This document shows, piece by piece, positions 8,201-15,827 of a DNA stretch of 59,749 nt. Origin of the DNA: UBA3839 sp902776985 (lineage in GTDB: Bacteria; Bacteroidota; Bacteroidia; Bacteroidales; Bacteroidaceae); the NCBI GenBank assembly GCA_902776985.1, contig CACYSD010000017.1:1-59749 (forward strand), read 5' to 3'. How positions within the stretch are numbered: the first letter of the stretch is position 1; each line of letters opens with the position of its first letter. The translations under genes and the position numbers were made by a program. Below the pieces are notes generated by a model. It saw only the letters and a list, made by a program, of their open reading frames with translations, was not told where the DNA came from and searched no databases.

Positions 8201-9791
8201 CAAGACTTCCGAAGACAATTTCACCACGCAGGTTATGAATCTCAGCGAAGGTGGTGCAGACACAGACCTCGGTGTGAAGTGCTACACACTCTCTAATGGT
8301 AAGTTCGCTCCTGACGGCACTACACCAACAGCTGAATTCTTCAAGCAGGGCTACTATCTCAACGAACTCGTGTTCACAGTTCCTGAAGACGGCGAAGTGA
8401 CAATCGGTCTTTCAAAGACAGAGGTTCTTGCAAACGACTACGAAGTAGTTGGTGAGTGGAGACTCTGGTATATGGGCGATGAGGCTGAAGTTGTAGATGT
8501 ATCAGACCTTATTGTCAATGCAAACTTCGACCCGGAAAAGGGAAGCAAGGACGAGACACGTATCGACGGTTGGGTGACAACCGCAATGAACGGCTACAAG
8601 CAATACACTGTAAGCTACAACCGCGCTCCGTTTGAACTTAACCAGAAACTCTCCGGTCTGCCACAGGGTAAGTACCGCGTAACCGTTCACACATACTACC
8701 GTGCAGGTTACTATGACGAAGAGGAAACCCGTATCAAGAACAACGAGGAGACTCACCTCACTACACTCTATGCCAAGACTTCAGACGGTGACTTCACCAA
8801 GCCTGTAATGAACCTCAGCGAAGGTGGTGCAGACACAGACCTCGGTGTGAAGTGCTACACACTCTCTAATGGTAAGTTTGCTCCTGACGGCACCACACCT
8901 ACAGCTGAATTCTTCAAGCAGGGCTACTACCTTAATACTCTTGAATTCACTGTTCCTGCAGATGGTGAAGTGATTATAGGACTCTCTAAGACAGAAGTTC
9001 TTGCTAACGACTATGAAGTTGTAGGTGAATGGAAACTCTACTATCTGGGCGCAGCTGAAGAACTGGTTGATGTATCCGACCTTATTGTCAATGCCAACTA
9101 TGATCCAGAAAAGGGTAGCAAGGATGAAACCCGCATCGAAGGTTGGACTACTACAGCGATGAACGGTTACAAGCAGTACTCTGTAAGCTACAACCGCGCT
9201 CCGTTCGAACTCTATCAGGATCTCTCTGGTCTGCCTGCAGGTTTCTACAAGGCAACCGTTCACACTTACTATCGTGCAGGTTACTATGACGAAGAAGAAG
9301 CTCGCGTAGCAAATGGCGAGGAGACTCACCTCACTACTCTCTATGCTACAACTTCTCTCGGCAACTATACAACACCTGTAATGAACCTCTACGAAGGTGC
9401 TGCAGACACAGACCTCGATGTTAAGTGCTACACACTCTCTAACGGTAAGTTCGCTCCTGACGGCACTACACCAACCGTTGCCTTCTTCGCTGCCGGCTAC
9501 TACCTCAACGAAATCGAGTTTGAAGTCGGTGAAGACGGCAAGGCTCGTATTGGTCTTTCCAAGACAGAGGTTCTTGCTAACGACTACGAAGTTGTAGGTG
9601 AGTGGAAACTCTACTACTACAAGAGTGGTGCTCCTGTAGCGATTGAAGGTGTTGCTGCGGAAGAGATTTCAGAACCAGCCGTACCGGTTGCATTCTTCTC
9701 AGTCTCAGGTGCTCGCCTGAATGCTCCTCAGAAGGGAATCAACATCGTTCGTATGAGCAACGGAACAGTTAGAAAGGTTCTTGTGAAGTAG
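5298..9791 (+). CDS. large secreted multidomain protein with three tandem C-terminal domains
   Basis: The 1497-residue product has a signal peptide (MLKRLTFFVASVMMSVASFA). Residues about 25-200 contain Trp/Tyr-rich stretches of the carbohydrate-binding or ricin-like kind (EADGFLLGANDWGTRASV). Several helical Ala-rich linkers with FIVAR-like spacing follow (about 200-260, 430-500 and 730-860), alternating with beta domains. From residue 875 three copies of a roughly 190-residue domain follow (starts 875, 1066, 1257). The end reads FFSVSGARLNAPQKGIN and closes in RKVLVK, a short C-terminal module common on secreted Prevotella proteins and possibly used for surface sorting. The substrate is unknown. 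It has its own promoter and terminator, so it is probably a single transcription unit. Confidence 0.85.
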   Translation: MLKRLTFFVASVMMSVASFAQWTKPAAPAVHPMSVGEVVYLYNSEADGFLLGANDWGTRASVSPTLGHKVILEAGTAADSYYITNYVLEGAMKDQWGYMFIDGVDAIWVDNTKDGKANNQYTFLPQTGGTYKIGLSAQNAEFTPSNYQDAYLGLIKTVGDTRLYVCDPENSLGYNMDDCQLIWYFVSEADYTTYSSAMKQYLAAVALGESIAEADKIAGVDATTLNNAKNVYNNTSSTFEQLEAQKELLDKAIATAKMAVATVEDPVNVMSLLGIASDFNDGETTGWTSTTNAQNKQASNGNNAKDYSVTGNHYENWNWDAMSVGKVYATATNLSAGVYHLNALAFTNSGDGLYLYAGDSQTKVTSTNIDIDKPFDVYTYVSGDNLEFGLQIQEKSANWIGLDNVNLFYLGDADDAYELLVIKTMETEPGYAAMESFGELYCQKSVYENYKAALAAFNASATDKAKALADFLDASKAMASSVAAYTLYRAKVSEAEDFLATTTAENDEVNLLADYLMAEDEPGDDYNHNGGAVYVLENALLNETQIAAETAYLDGIMKNAMANAMSDGDDCTALLNNPNFSEAGGWTSAVGPVWPYGNTEVFPVMEAGNMVCDVYQELTNLQNGLYEFNLSAAFRPGDSYTDENEALAKAYAYINSFETKVPSGNIPGVDEAEGITLNEAAEASNAFADGKFKMTVYGLVSDGTMRIGITNKVRSVEGCRLWAGGASLIFRGKNPEVLASVIAKTLPTAEAMLNNIAGQPELNALQAAITASQSSDDAYQALLDLKKAMEDVEEGTKIYANLQVAINSLSDAIANASNASAKALKDAQDLLAEAQTAYNSKSYNSAEAEAAITDLNAAVVALKMGGGGASEDNPVDYSDMIVNNTFDPAKGSKDETRIDGWVTTAMNGYKQYTVSYNRAPFELYQKLSGLPKGKYKVTVHTYYRAGYYDEEETRIKNNEETHLTTLYAKTSEDNFTTQVMNLSEGGADTDLGVKCYTLSNGKFAPDGTTPTAEFFKQGYYLNELVFTVPEDGEVTIGLSKTEVLANDYEVVGEWRLWYMGDEAEVVDVSDLIVNANFDPEKGSKDETRIDGWVTTAMNGYKQYTVSYNRAPFELNQKLSGLPQGKYRVTVHTYYRAGYYDEEETRIKNNEETHLTTLYAKTSDGDFTKPVMNLSEGGADTDLGVKCYTLSNGKFAPDGTTPTAEFFKQGYYLNTLEFTVPADGEVIIGLSKTEVLANDYEVVGEWKLYYLGAAEELVDVSDLIVNANYDPEKGSKDETRIEGWTTTAMNGYKQYSVSYNRAPFELYQDLSGLPAGFYKATVHTYYRAGYYDEEEARVANGEETHLTTLYATTSLGNYTTPVMNLYEGAADTDLDVKCYTLSNGKFAPDGTTPTVAFFAAGYYLNEIEFEVGEDGKARIGLSKTEVLANDYEVVGEWKLYYYKSGAPVAIEGVAAEEISEPAVPVAFFSVSGARLNAPQKGINIVRMSNGTVRKVLVK
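7920..9630 (+). repeat. three tandem 573-bp coding repeats
   Basis: Units begin at about 7920 (VDYSDMIVNN), 8493 (VDVSDLIVNANF) and 9066 (VDVSDLIVNANY). Each encodes the same series of motifs: GSKDETRI-GW-TTAMNGYKQY, SYNRAPFEL, VHTYYRAGYYDEEE, KCYTLSNGKFAPDGTTPT and LSKTEVLANDYEVVGEW. Units 1 and 2 are identical in DNA over stretches of more than 60 bp, for example around 8131 and 8704, which points to recent duplication or gene conversion. Unit 3 is more diverged. Confidence 0.9.
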
Positions 9792-9822
9792 GTTAATTCT
9801 TAATAAAGTAAACATTGAAATG

Positions 9823-9851
9823 ACCCCGGAAGTTGTTCAGACTTTCGGGGT
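9823..9851 (+). terminator. terminator hairpin after the secreted protein gene
   Basis: ACCCCGGAAGT (9823-9833) pairs with ACTTTCGGGGT (9841-9851) across a 7-nt loop, followed by TATTAAA. One mismatch. It separates the gene from the CYTH gene. Confidence 0.65.
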
Positions 9852-9872
9852 TATTAAACCAAAGACATTATT

Positions 9873-10340
9873 ATGCACTTTGAAATTGAAAGAAAATTTA
9901 TGGTAACAGGTGAGTATAAGCACCTCGCAGTAAGTCATACTGACATAGAGCAGGGTTATTTCGATTCTGCTCCTGGCAGAACCATCAGAGTACGAATACG
10001 TGATGACCGTGCGTATCTTACCATCAAGGGACCTTCTGAAGACGGAGGACTGTCACGTTATGAGTTTGAGACAGAAGTGTCCCTGGAGGATGGTCGTCAG
10101 TTGATGAAACTGTGCAAACCCGGACGGATTCAGAAAACCCGTTGGCTGGTGCCAAATGGGAAGCACACCGTGGAGGTAGATGAATTCCACGGCGAGAATG
10201 AAGGTCTGGTGTTTGCAGAAATTGAATTGGAAAGTGAAGACGAGGAATACATCCGCCCCGATTTCTTAGGCAAAGAAGTCACAGGCGACAAACGCTTCTA
10301 CAATAAGTATCTGATGACACATCCGTATAGTAAGTGGTAG
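9873..10340 (+). CDS. CYTH-domain triphosphatase
   Basis: The 155-residue protein opens with HFEIERKFMV, the ExExK signature of the CYTH superfamily. It also contains GYFDSAPGRTIRVRIRD, YLTIKGP, RYEFETEV and VEVDEFHGENEGLVFAEIELE, the Arg/Lys and Glu strands that line the triphosphate tunnel and bind the metal. Bacterial members of this length usually hydrolyse inorganic triphosphate or thiamine triphosphate in the cytoplasm; a class IV adenylate cyclase is less likely. The N-terminus is at the expected place. The gene sits between a terminator and a repeat, so it looks monocistronic. Confidence 0.88.
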   Translation: MHFEIERKFMVTGEYKHLAVSHTDIEQGYFDSAPGRTIRVRIRDDRAYLTIKGPSEDGGLSRYEFETEVSLEDGRQLMKLCKPGRIQKTRWLVPNGKHTVEVDEFHGENEGLVFAEIELESEDEEYIRPDFLGKEVTGDKRFYNKYLMTHPYSKW

Positions 10341-10344
10341 AAGT

Positions 10345-10437
10345 TCCCTTTAACTCCCCGTCAGGGGAGAACTAATCCATCCGGATGGCTAATCCTCCCC
10401 TTTAAGGGGGAGGTGCCGTTAGGCGGAGGGGGTCTTT
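10345..10437. repeat. REP-like palindromic repeat
   Basis: This intergenic block holds three inverted repeats: CTCCCCGTCAGGGGAG, CCATCCGGATGG (10377-10388) and CCTCCCCTTTAAGGGGGAGG, followed by GGCGGAGGGGGTCTTTGAG. The last part is the same family as the sequence found inside the signal-peptide codons of the GH106 gene near 38580. It may also terminate transcription from both sides. Confidence 0.7.
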
Positions 10438-10805
10438 GAGGTTATGATTCGCCTAATAACAAAATATCCGATGGGGATGGAGAGGAGAACTCCACAAGAG
10501 TTGGCAAGAACATCCATCCATTCACCAGAACGGTAAGTGGTACAATAAGCCTGTATCAGCTCCATCAGTCCTCCGTAAAGCACAGGGACAGCAACAGTCC
10601 ATAGAGTCAGCTTCAAACCGCTGACTTTTCTTTTGCTCCAATCTATCCATGCAGCACATCCTACAGCACCGTACATAACAAAGTGTGTCCATTTGTCCAT
10701 CAACGGCACATCGCTAAGTGGTGTCTCCGGTACAGGCATTGTTGAGAGAATCAGTACTATAAGATAGAGTAAAGTGCTAAAAGGATACTTCTTAATTGTC
10801 GTCAT
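10419..10805 (-). CDS. VanZ-like membrane protein
   Basis: The start is placed at MTTIKKYPFS (10805), downstream of a promoter element, and not at the far upstream ATG of the longer frame. That longer frame overlaps the divergent transporter promoter and reads as non-coding. The 128-residue product has about four membrane segments and the VanZ-family features DKWTHFVMYG and GLMELIQAYCTTYRSGEWMDVLANSCG. VanZ homologues are linked to teicoplanin resistance in enterococci, but in Bacteroidetes their role is unknown. It is divergent from the sodium symporter gene, with a gap of 76 nt. Confidence 0.85.
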   Translation of the reverse strand: MTTIKKYPFSTLLYLIVLILSTMPVPETPLSDVPLMDKWTHFVMYGAVGCAAWIDWSKRKVSGLKLTLWTVAVPVLYGGLMELIQAYCTTYRSGEWMDVLANSCGVLLSIPIGYFVIRRIITSKTPSA

Positions 10806-10833
10806 TTCCTGCGATTTACTTTCAATTATGCTG

Positions 10834-10861
10834 CAAAAGTACAAAAAAAGTTGTAATTTTG
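10834..10861. promoter_or_regulatory. divergent -7 elements for vanZ-like and symporter genes
   Basis: On the minus strand 10841-10834 reads TACTTTTG, facing the VanZ-like gene. On the plus strand 10854-10861 reads TAATTTTG, facing the symporter gene. Both match TAnnTTTG. Confidence 0.55.
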
Positions 10862-10881
10862 CAGCCGTTAACCTGTGATTT

Positions 10882-12273
10882 ATGAATAAAAGAGAGAATT
10901 TCGGAAGTAAAATGGGTGCAATCCTTGCTGCTGCAGGTTCGGCAGTAGGGCTTGGCAACATCTGGCGTTTCCCAATAGAAACCGGACGCAATGGCGGTGC
11001 GGCTTTTATACTTATTTATATAGTATGTATAATAATATTGGGTATGCCTATCATGATGAGCGAATTCCTTATCGGACGCCATACACAGGCTAATACCGCT
11101 CGTGCATATCAGAAACTCGCACCCGGCACACCCTGGAAATGGGTAGGCAGACTGGGTGTATTCACAGGTTTCTTCATCCTCAGCTACTATGCCGTTGTAG
11201 CGGGATGGACGATAGAGTATGCTGTCCTTGCCCTTTCGAATCAGTTCGCAGGGAAAACACCGGAGGAGTTCCCGCAGATATTCTCAGAATTCTCTTCCGA
11301 TCCTTGGAAACCGATTTTTTATCTTGTCCTGTTCATCCTTGCTACTCACTTTATCATAGTGAAGGGCGTGACACGGGGTATAGAACGATGGTCTAAGGTG
11401 CTGATGCCGATGCTCTTCGTCATCATTGCCGTACTTGCAGTATGTTCGGTAAGTATGGAGGGAGCGGGCGATGGACTGACCTTCCTGCTTAGTCCTGATT
11501 TCTCGCAGATAAACAGCGGGGTGGTGCTGAGTGCTATGGGACAGGCATTCTTCTCTCTTTCCCTTGGAATGGGCTGCCTCTGTACCTATGCCTCTTATTT
11601 TGACAAGAAGACCAATCTTGCTCGTACGGCTCTCAACGTATGTGCCATTGACACTTTGATAGCCCTGCTCGCAGGATTCATTATCTTCCCTGCAGCAAGT
11701 GCGGCAAACTACGGACTTCAGCCCGATGACATAGGTCCTTCGCTGATATTCATTACACTGCCCAACGTGTTCCAGCAGGCATTCGGCAGTATTCCATGGC
11801 TGGCATATATCTTCTCGGTTATGTTCTACCTGCTGCTTATCGTGGCTGCACTGACTAGCACCATCTCCATGCACGAAGTGGTGACATCGTACATGTCGGA
11901 GGAATTCCACATGTCGCGTAGCAAGGCAGCTACATTCGAGACTGCCAGCAGCATATTCCTCGGAATACTGTGTTCTCTCTCGTTCGGAGTGCTTAGCGGT
12001 CTAACCTTGTTCGGACAAACTATCTTCGGACTCTTCGACTGGGCAGCATCTAATATCTGCCTGCCTGTGGGTGGTATGTTCATTTCTCTTTTTACAGGCT
12101 GGTATCTTGACCGCAAGTTGTTCCGTGATGAGATTACAAACAACGGAACGCATCGCGCTCCTTATTTCAAGGCACTGATATTCATACTTCGTTATGTGGC
12201 ACCGGTATCCATCCTTGCCATCATTCTCAACGAAGTTGGTCTTATCCGCCTCATTGTTGACGCAGTGAAATAA
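10882..12273 (+). CDS. neurotransmitter:sodium symporter (NSS) family transporter
   Basis: The 463-residue inner-membrane protein has 11-12 hydrophobic segments and the NSS signature in TM1, AAAGSAVGLGNIWRFP, where unwound-helix residues bind sodium and the amino-acid substrate. GRNGGAAFILIY, the TM3 stretch SYYAVVAGW and the TM6 region SLGMGCLCTYASYF also fit the LeuT fold. Length is normal for bacterial members. The likely role is Na+-driven uptake of an amino acid, with substrate not predictable from sequence. The start follows a promoter element by 20 nt. It is convergent with the DUF4421 gene, with 9 nt between the stops. Confidence 0.92.
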   Translation: MNKRENFGSKMGAILAAAGSAVGLGNIWRFPIETGRNGGAAFILIYIVCIIILGMPIMMSEFLIGRHTQANTARAYQKLAPGTPWKWVGRLGVFTGFFILSYYAVVAGWTIEYAVLALSNQFAGKTPEEFPQIFSEFSSDPWKPIFYLVLFILATHFIIVKGVTRGIERWSKVLMPMLFVIIAVLAVCSVSMEGAGDGLTFLLSPDFSQINSGVVLSAMGQAFFSLSLGMGCLCTYASYFDKKTNLARTALNVCAIDTLIALLAGFIIFPAASAANYGLQPDDIGPSLIFITLPNVFQQAFGSIPWLAYIFSVMFYLLLIVAALTSTISMHEVVTSYMSEEFHMSRSKAATFETASSIFLGILCSLSFGVLSGLTLFGQTIFGLFDWAASNICLPVGGMFISLFTGWYLDRKLFRDEITNNGTHRAPYFKALIFILRYVAPVSILAIILNEVGLIRLIVDAVK

Positions 12274-12282
12274 AGACCCCTC

Positions 12283-13530
12283 CTACTTCTTTTTCCTTTT
12301 GAAATTTAATCCTGCGTAGAAGTTGAGGGAACCGAAAGAATTGTTGAGGCGTACGGTTTTGTTGGAATAGTCGAAGGAATGTACGATGAAAGACATTCCT
12401 GCGAAATACTTTGTGTTGTTATAGACAAGTCCAATTCTTAGGACAAAGTCGAAATTGAGTCGGTCGCGAGTGAAAGTAGGAATATGGAGCTTACCTTCCT
12501 TTTCTTCTGAATCTGCGTCGTCACTGGATTTGTAGTAAGTGACGTTGTAGGACAGTCCAGGTGAGAACGATGCCGCAAGAAGCCAGTTGCGCTTGAATAC
12601 CCAGTTGTAGGCGTAACCGAAGTTGATGCAGTAGTCGTTGTATTTTACCGAATTGAAAAACAGACTTTGGTCAATGTACGGCAACAGACGGGAATCGAGT
12701 TTTGAATGGTCGAAACTAATGCGGTGGTGGGTTATCGACAAACCTAATTTGAACGAACCGCAAGAACGTCGCTGCACGGTAGTCTGTGAGAAAGCGGCGG
12801 GGTAGGAGAAGTTGTGGTGGTTGAAGATGTAATAGACGTTGAGACCACGGGTCTGTAAGTCCAGCCCGTCAAAGTTGCGGCTGATGCCGTCGGGGCGTTG
12901 CACGCCGTTTACAAACAGGGAATTGAGGTTGGTGCAGCGGAAATCGTTGCCGGTCTTGCGGTAGAACAAGTCTATTCCTACCATTGACGTATAGAAACTC
13001 AAGTCTATCTCTGTCTTCTGCTTACTGCTGCTCTTATTGGTGAGCAGTCCGCCCACGTCGAAAGTGTAGCCGAGAAACAGCCATTTCCATCCGAAATACG
13101 CACCAAGCCGGAATGTAGGGTTGGGCGCGAATGCGAGGCGCTGTGGGTTGTCGCCTGTGCCCTGCACACTGAAATTCTCGAACGTGTTGGTGTTCTGCAC
13201 CATGAAAGCAAAATCATAGAGCTGGGGAGTGATGTATGCTGTGTCGATGCGGTTTAGTTCCGAGAATTTGTTGCCGATGTATTCCTGCAGCATTTTGCTC
13301 TTCTTCCTCTTGCTCATGTCCTGCAACTGTTCTTTGCTGAGTTCGAGGGAATCGGCAAGAGTGTTCTCCCATACTGAAGACTGGTCGATGAAGTTCTCCA
13401 GTGCGTCCCATACACTGTTTTTCGTGACAGAGTCCGTAGGTGCGATGCTGTCGGTATGACAATCAACAACTTGTGCTGTGGATTTGCCACAGCACAAGAA
13501 TATTATTGCGATGATTGTCTTCAGTCGCAC
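12283..13530 (-). CDS. DUF4421 outer-membrane protein
   Basis: The 415-residue product has a signal peptide (MRLKTIIAIIFLCCGKSTAQ), a helical N-terminal part (SLELSKEQLQDMSKRKKS) and then a beta-rich body. The landmarks AYITPQLYDFAFMVQNTN and GAYFGWKWLFLGYTFDVG are typical of the Bacteroidetes family DUF4421. The alternating strands suggest an outer-membrane barrel. Its function is unknown. It is followed on the same strand, upstream, by the MaoC-like gene with 14 nt between them, so the two may share a transcript by proximity without functional relation. Confidence 0.82.
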   Translation of the reverse strand: MRLKTIIAIIFLCCGKSTAQVVDCHTDSIAPTDSVTKNSVWDALENFIDQSSVWENTLADSLELSKEQLQDMSKRKKSKMLQEYIGNKFSELNRIDTAYITPQLYDFAFMVQNTNTFENFSVQGTGDNPQRLAFAPNPTFRLGAYFGWKWLFLGYTFDVGGLLTNKSSSKQKTEIDLSFYTSMVGIDLFYRKTGNDFRCTNLNSLFVNGVQRPDGISRNFDGLDLQTRGLNVYYIFNHHNFSYPAAFSQTTVQRRSCGSFKLGLSITHHRISFDHSKLDSRLLPYIDQSLFFNSVKYNDYCINFGYAYNWVFKRNWLLAASFSPGLSYNVTYYKSSDDADSEEKEGKLHIPTFTRDRLNFDFVLRIGLVYNNTKYFAGMSFIVHSFDYSNKTVRLNNSFGSLNFYAGLNFKRKKK

Positions 13531-13544
13531 TTGTAGATAAGTGT

Positions 13545-14012
13545 TTAGTTGTTGAAATAGTAAAGGAATGTAGCAACGCCTTCAAGAGCAGGCTTGCGTG
13601 CATCCTTGATTTCGATGGTGAACTTGATTTCAGCCTTGCAAGTGCCACGGAGGTTAACTATAGACTGCAGAGTGGTGACCAGACGAACGCTGCTGCCAGT
13701 GATGACTGGTTGACCGAAACGCATCTTGTCCATGCCGTAGTTAACCATCATCTTCAGGTTGTTCACTTCGATAATCTGATCCCATAGGTATGGGAGCAGT
13801 GAGAGAGTAAGATAACCGTGAGCGATAGTTGATTTGTAAGGACTTTCCTGCTTTGCACGTTCTACGTCAACATGAATCCACTGGTGGTCAAGTGTAGCGT
13901 CTGCAAAGAGGTTGATACGGTCCTGACCGACTTCGAGCCAGTCGCTTGTTCCAAGTACTTCACCGAGGTGTGAAGCAAACTCATCGTAAGAGTTGATAAC
14001 TAATTTTCCCAT
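13545..14012 (-). CDS. MaoC-like (R)-specific enoyl-CoA hydratase
   Basis: The 155-residue protein folds as a single hot-dog domain. FADATLDHQWIHVD holds the Asp and His of the MaoC hydratase motif (D/N-x4-H), and YKSTIAHGYLTLSLLPYL is the second conserved helix. Family members hydrate trans-2-enoyl-CoA thioesters in fatty-acid or polyester metabolism in the cytoplasm, but the physiological substrate here is not evident. Length is standard. It lies downstream of rplS, but a strong terminator separates them. Confidence 0.9.
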   Translation of the reverse strand: MGKLVINSYDEFASHLGEVLGTSDWLEVGQDRINLFADATLDHQWIHVDVERAKQESPYKSTIAHGYLTLSLLPYLWDQIIEVNNLKMMVNYGMDKMRFGQPVITGSSVRLVTTLQSIVNLRGTCKAEIKFTIEIKDARKPALEGVATFLYYFNN

Positions 14013-14074
14013 ATTGAATAATTTATAAGTCTAATAATTGAAGTATGCAAATTTACGCATTTTTGTTGACATAC

Positions 14075-14105
14075 AAAAAAAGCACCCACAAAAAGTGTGA
14101 GTGCT
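14075..14105 (-). terminator. rplS terminator
   Basis: On the minus strand AGCACTCACA pairs with TGTGGGTGCT (one wobble), the loop is CTTTT, and a T-run follows (the A-run at 14075-14081 on the plus strand). This is a standard intrinsic terminator about 20 nt after the rplS stop codon. Confidence 0.8.
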
Positions 14106-14125
14106 GTGAGTTGTGCTGACGAAAA

Positions 14126-14518
14126 TTATTCTGCGTCGAGCTTGCGAGTAAGACGTTCTTTGATACGAGCCTTCTTACCTGTGAGGTTGCGCAGGTAGTA
14201 GAGCTTAGCACGGCGAACCTTACCACGCTTGTTCACTTCAATTGAATCGATGTTTGGAGATTCGAGGGGGAAGATACGTTCTACACCCACTGTTCCAGAC
14301 ATCTTGCGAACTGTGAAACGCTTCTTTGTGCCTTCACCGCAGATCTTGATAACTACACCGCGGTAGAGCTGGATACGTTCCTTTGAACCTTCGATGATCT
14401 TGTAAGCAACGGTAACTGTGTCACCAGGATTGAACTCATCGAATTTCTTGCCTGCTTCGAGAGCCTTAGCTGCATTCTGGGTAGCAAAAGCCTCTTCAGC
14501 GATCTTAATTAAATCCAT
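14126..14518 (-). CDS. rplS: 50S ribosomal protein L19
   Basis: The 130-residue protein shows the L19 core: FNPGDTVTVAYKIIEG, RIQLYRGVVIKI, FTVRKMSGTVGVERIFPLES and SIEVNKRGKVRRAKLYYLR. L19 lies at the interface of the two ribosomal subunits. It is slightly longer than the E. coli protein because of an extended N-terminus and the C-terminal KKARIKERL tail, as is usual in Bacteroidetes. It has its own promoter, a leader hairpin and a terminator, so it is monocistronic here, not in the rpsP-rimM-trmD operon seen in E. coli. Confidence 0.97.
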   Translation of the reverse strand: MDLIKIAEEAFATQNAAKALEAGKKFDEFNPGDTVTVAYKIIEGSKERIQLYRGVVIKICGEGTKKRFTVRKMSGTVGVERIFPLESPNIDSIEVNKRGKVRRAKLYYLRNLTGKKARIKERLTRKLDAE

Positions 14519-14552
14519 TGTTTTTGTTGTTTATTTGAATGGTTAATACCAA

Positions 14553-14594
14553 CGAAGCATTCGCGAGTCTCTCAATATCTCGCCAGCGGCTTCG
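14553..14594 (-). promoter_or_regulatory. structured leader hairpin of rplS
   Basis: In the rplS 5' leader CGAAGC pairs with GCTTCG (14589-14594 with 14553-14558) and, inside it, GCGAG pairs with CTCGC (14579-14583 with 14563-14567). The two stems are separated by asymmetric internal loops. Such a shape resembles ribosomal-protein leaders used for autoregulation, but binding of L19 is only a guess. Confidence 0.4.
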
Positions 14595-14606
14595 CAAAAG
14601 CGGGTG

Positions 14607-14614
14607 CAAAGTTA
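14607..14614 (-). promoter_or_regulatory. -7 promoter element for rplS
   Basis: The minus strand reads TAACTTTG. The element overlaps the first copy of the 74-bp tandem repeat, so the sequence upstream of the promoter is duplicated while the -7 core is complete only in the copy next to rplS. Confidence 0.6.
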
Positions 14615-14773
14615 CGAATAAGTGAATAAAATACCAAATTTATTTGAGTATTTTTGAGCGAGAGTAACTTCGACACAAGTCAACGTTACGAATAAGTGAA
14701 TAAAATACCAAATTTATTTGAGTATTTTTGAGCGAGAGTAACTTCGACGCAAGTCAACGTTACGAATAAGTGA
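14611..14773. repeat. 74-bp tandem repeat upstream of rplS
   Basis: Two full units start at 14611 and 14685 and a partial third at 14759, each beginning GTTACGAATAAGTGA. The two full units differ by about one base (CGACACAAG against CGACGCAAG). The gap 14519-14841 contains only this repeat, the leader hairpin and the promoter. Confidence 0.9.
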
Positions 14774-14841
14774 GCGCACTACAAAACAAAGGAAAATCAC
14801 AATGAATTGCGATATTTGCAATATGAGTATTGTATAGTAAT

Positions 14842-15600
14842 CTATTTTATCAATAATCCGTCTTTGTCGAGGCGAACGTTCAGGTCAACCCATTTGTCAT
14901 TTTTTTCGTCTTCATAGCTGAAGCAGTCGCTAGACGTGGAATAGATTAATGATTTGTATTTGCAAGGAACCACTTCTTTTCCACTGAAGTCGCAGGCTCC
15001 CTCTTTTCCTTTCTTTTCAACACCAAAATAGCCAACAGCATTTCTTCTGGAGTGATAGCATACCTCGTCATATTTCTTAGGAGCGATAATCTCCCTCCCT
15101 TTAATGTCACAAACTCCCTCCTTGCCATCTAATTCCACAGAGAAATAACCTACTATATCATCTTTTATAATTAATGTAACATCATCGTATTTTGGTTCAA
15201 TAATGATATTCCCATTAATGTCACAGGCACCTTCCTTGTTATTAAGTTTAATGCTATAGTATCCTCCTATCATCTCTTTTTCTAACAAGTAAACAGCATC
15301 GTAAATAGGCGGAATAACTTCATTACCCTTGAGGTCACATGCTCCAGCTTTACCTTTTATTCTTACTGTAAAATAACCTCCAAGTTTTGTTTTTGAATGA
15401 TAGACGATAAAATCATAACCTCTGCTGAATGGTATTAAGACGTTCCCATTTACATCTTCAACGCTACGGGTTCTATCGCTGGCGGTATTCAAATACCATT
15501 TAAAACCATCGTCTTCCGTTTTCAGCTCTCTTCTTTGAGCAAAGCTGCTGAGGCTGAACATGCTCAGCGCCAACACCATAAATAATGTTATTCTTTTCAT
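14842..15600 (-). CDS. secreted WG-repeat protein
   Basis: The 252-residue product has a signal peptide (MKRITLFMVLALSMFSLSSFA, then QRREL). It then carries about five copies of a roughly 33-residue unit of the WG/KWG type: GYFTVRIKGKAGACDLKGNEVIPP, with variants KEGACDINGNIIIEPKYDDV and KEGVCDIKGREIIAPKKYDEV. Such repeats form beta-propeller-like or solenoid folds of unknown ligand. Most WG units have Trp before Gly; here the position is Ala or Val, a variant series. The gene is alone, with a promoter at 15652. Confidence 0.82.
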   Translation of the reverse strand: MKRITLFMVLALSMFSLSSFAQRRELKTEDDGFKWYLNTASDRTRSVEDVNGNVLIPFSRGYDFIVYHSKTKLGGYFTVRIKGKAGACDLKGNEVIPPIYDAVYLLEKEMIGGYYSIKLNNKEGACDINGNIIIEPKYDDVTLIIKDDIVGYFSVELDGKEGVCDIKGREIIAPKKYDEVCYHSRRNAVGYFGVEKKGKEGACDFSGKEVVPCKYKSLIYSTSSDCFSYEDEKNDKWVDLNVRLDKDGLLIK

Positions 15601-15651
15601 GTTTTCAGGCTTTATAATGTTAATAAATAGTTATTTAGTTGCTTCTGTTTG

Positions 15652-15659
15652 CAAACATA
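15652..15659 (-). promoter_or_regulatory. -7 promoter element for the WG-repeat gene
   Basis: The minus strand reads TATGTTTG, about 50 nt upstream of the start codon. The rest of 15660-15827 is AT-rich with no convincing gene on either strand. Confidence 0.5.
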
Positions 15660-15827
15660 CGACAAAGAAATCATACTTGCAAGGAAAATGGGGAAAAAAC
15701 TAAAAATCATTGAATTTTGTGATTGTGATTGAAAAAGCATCTGTATTATTGCATCGTAATACTGCTGATCAAGGTACTTATCTTGAAGTAATACTGCTGC
15801 TTGTTCTGGAGAGTCGTGTGGCAATTC

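Noticed and set aside
15612..15824. Small ORF of 70 codons between the WG gene and the headless surface protein
   Set aside because: Gln-rich followed by a Phe-rich stretch, no recognisable family or promoter position; it overlaps the WG promoter.
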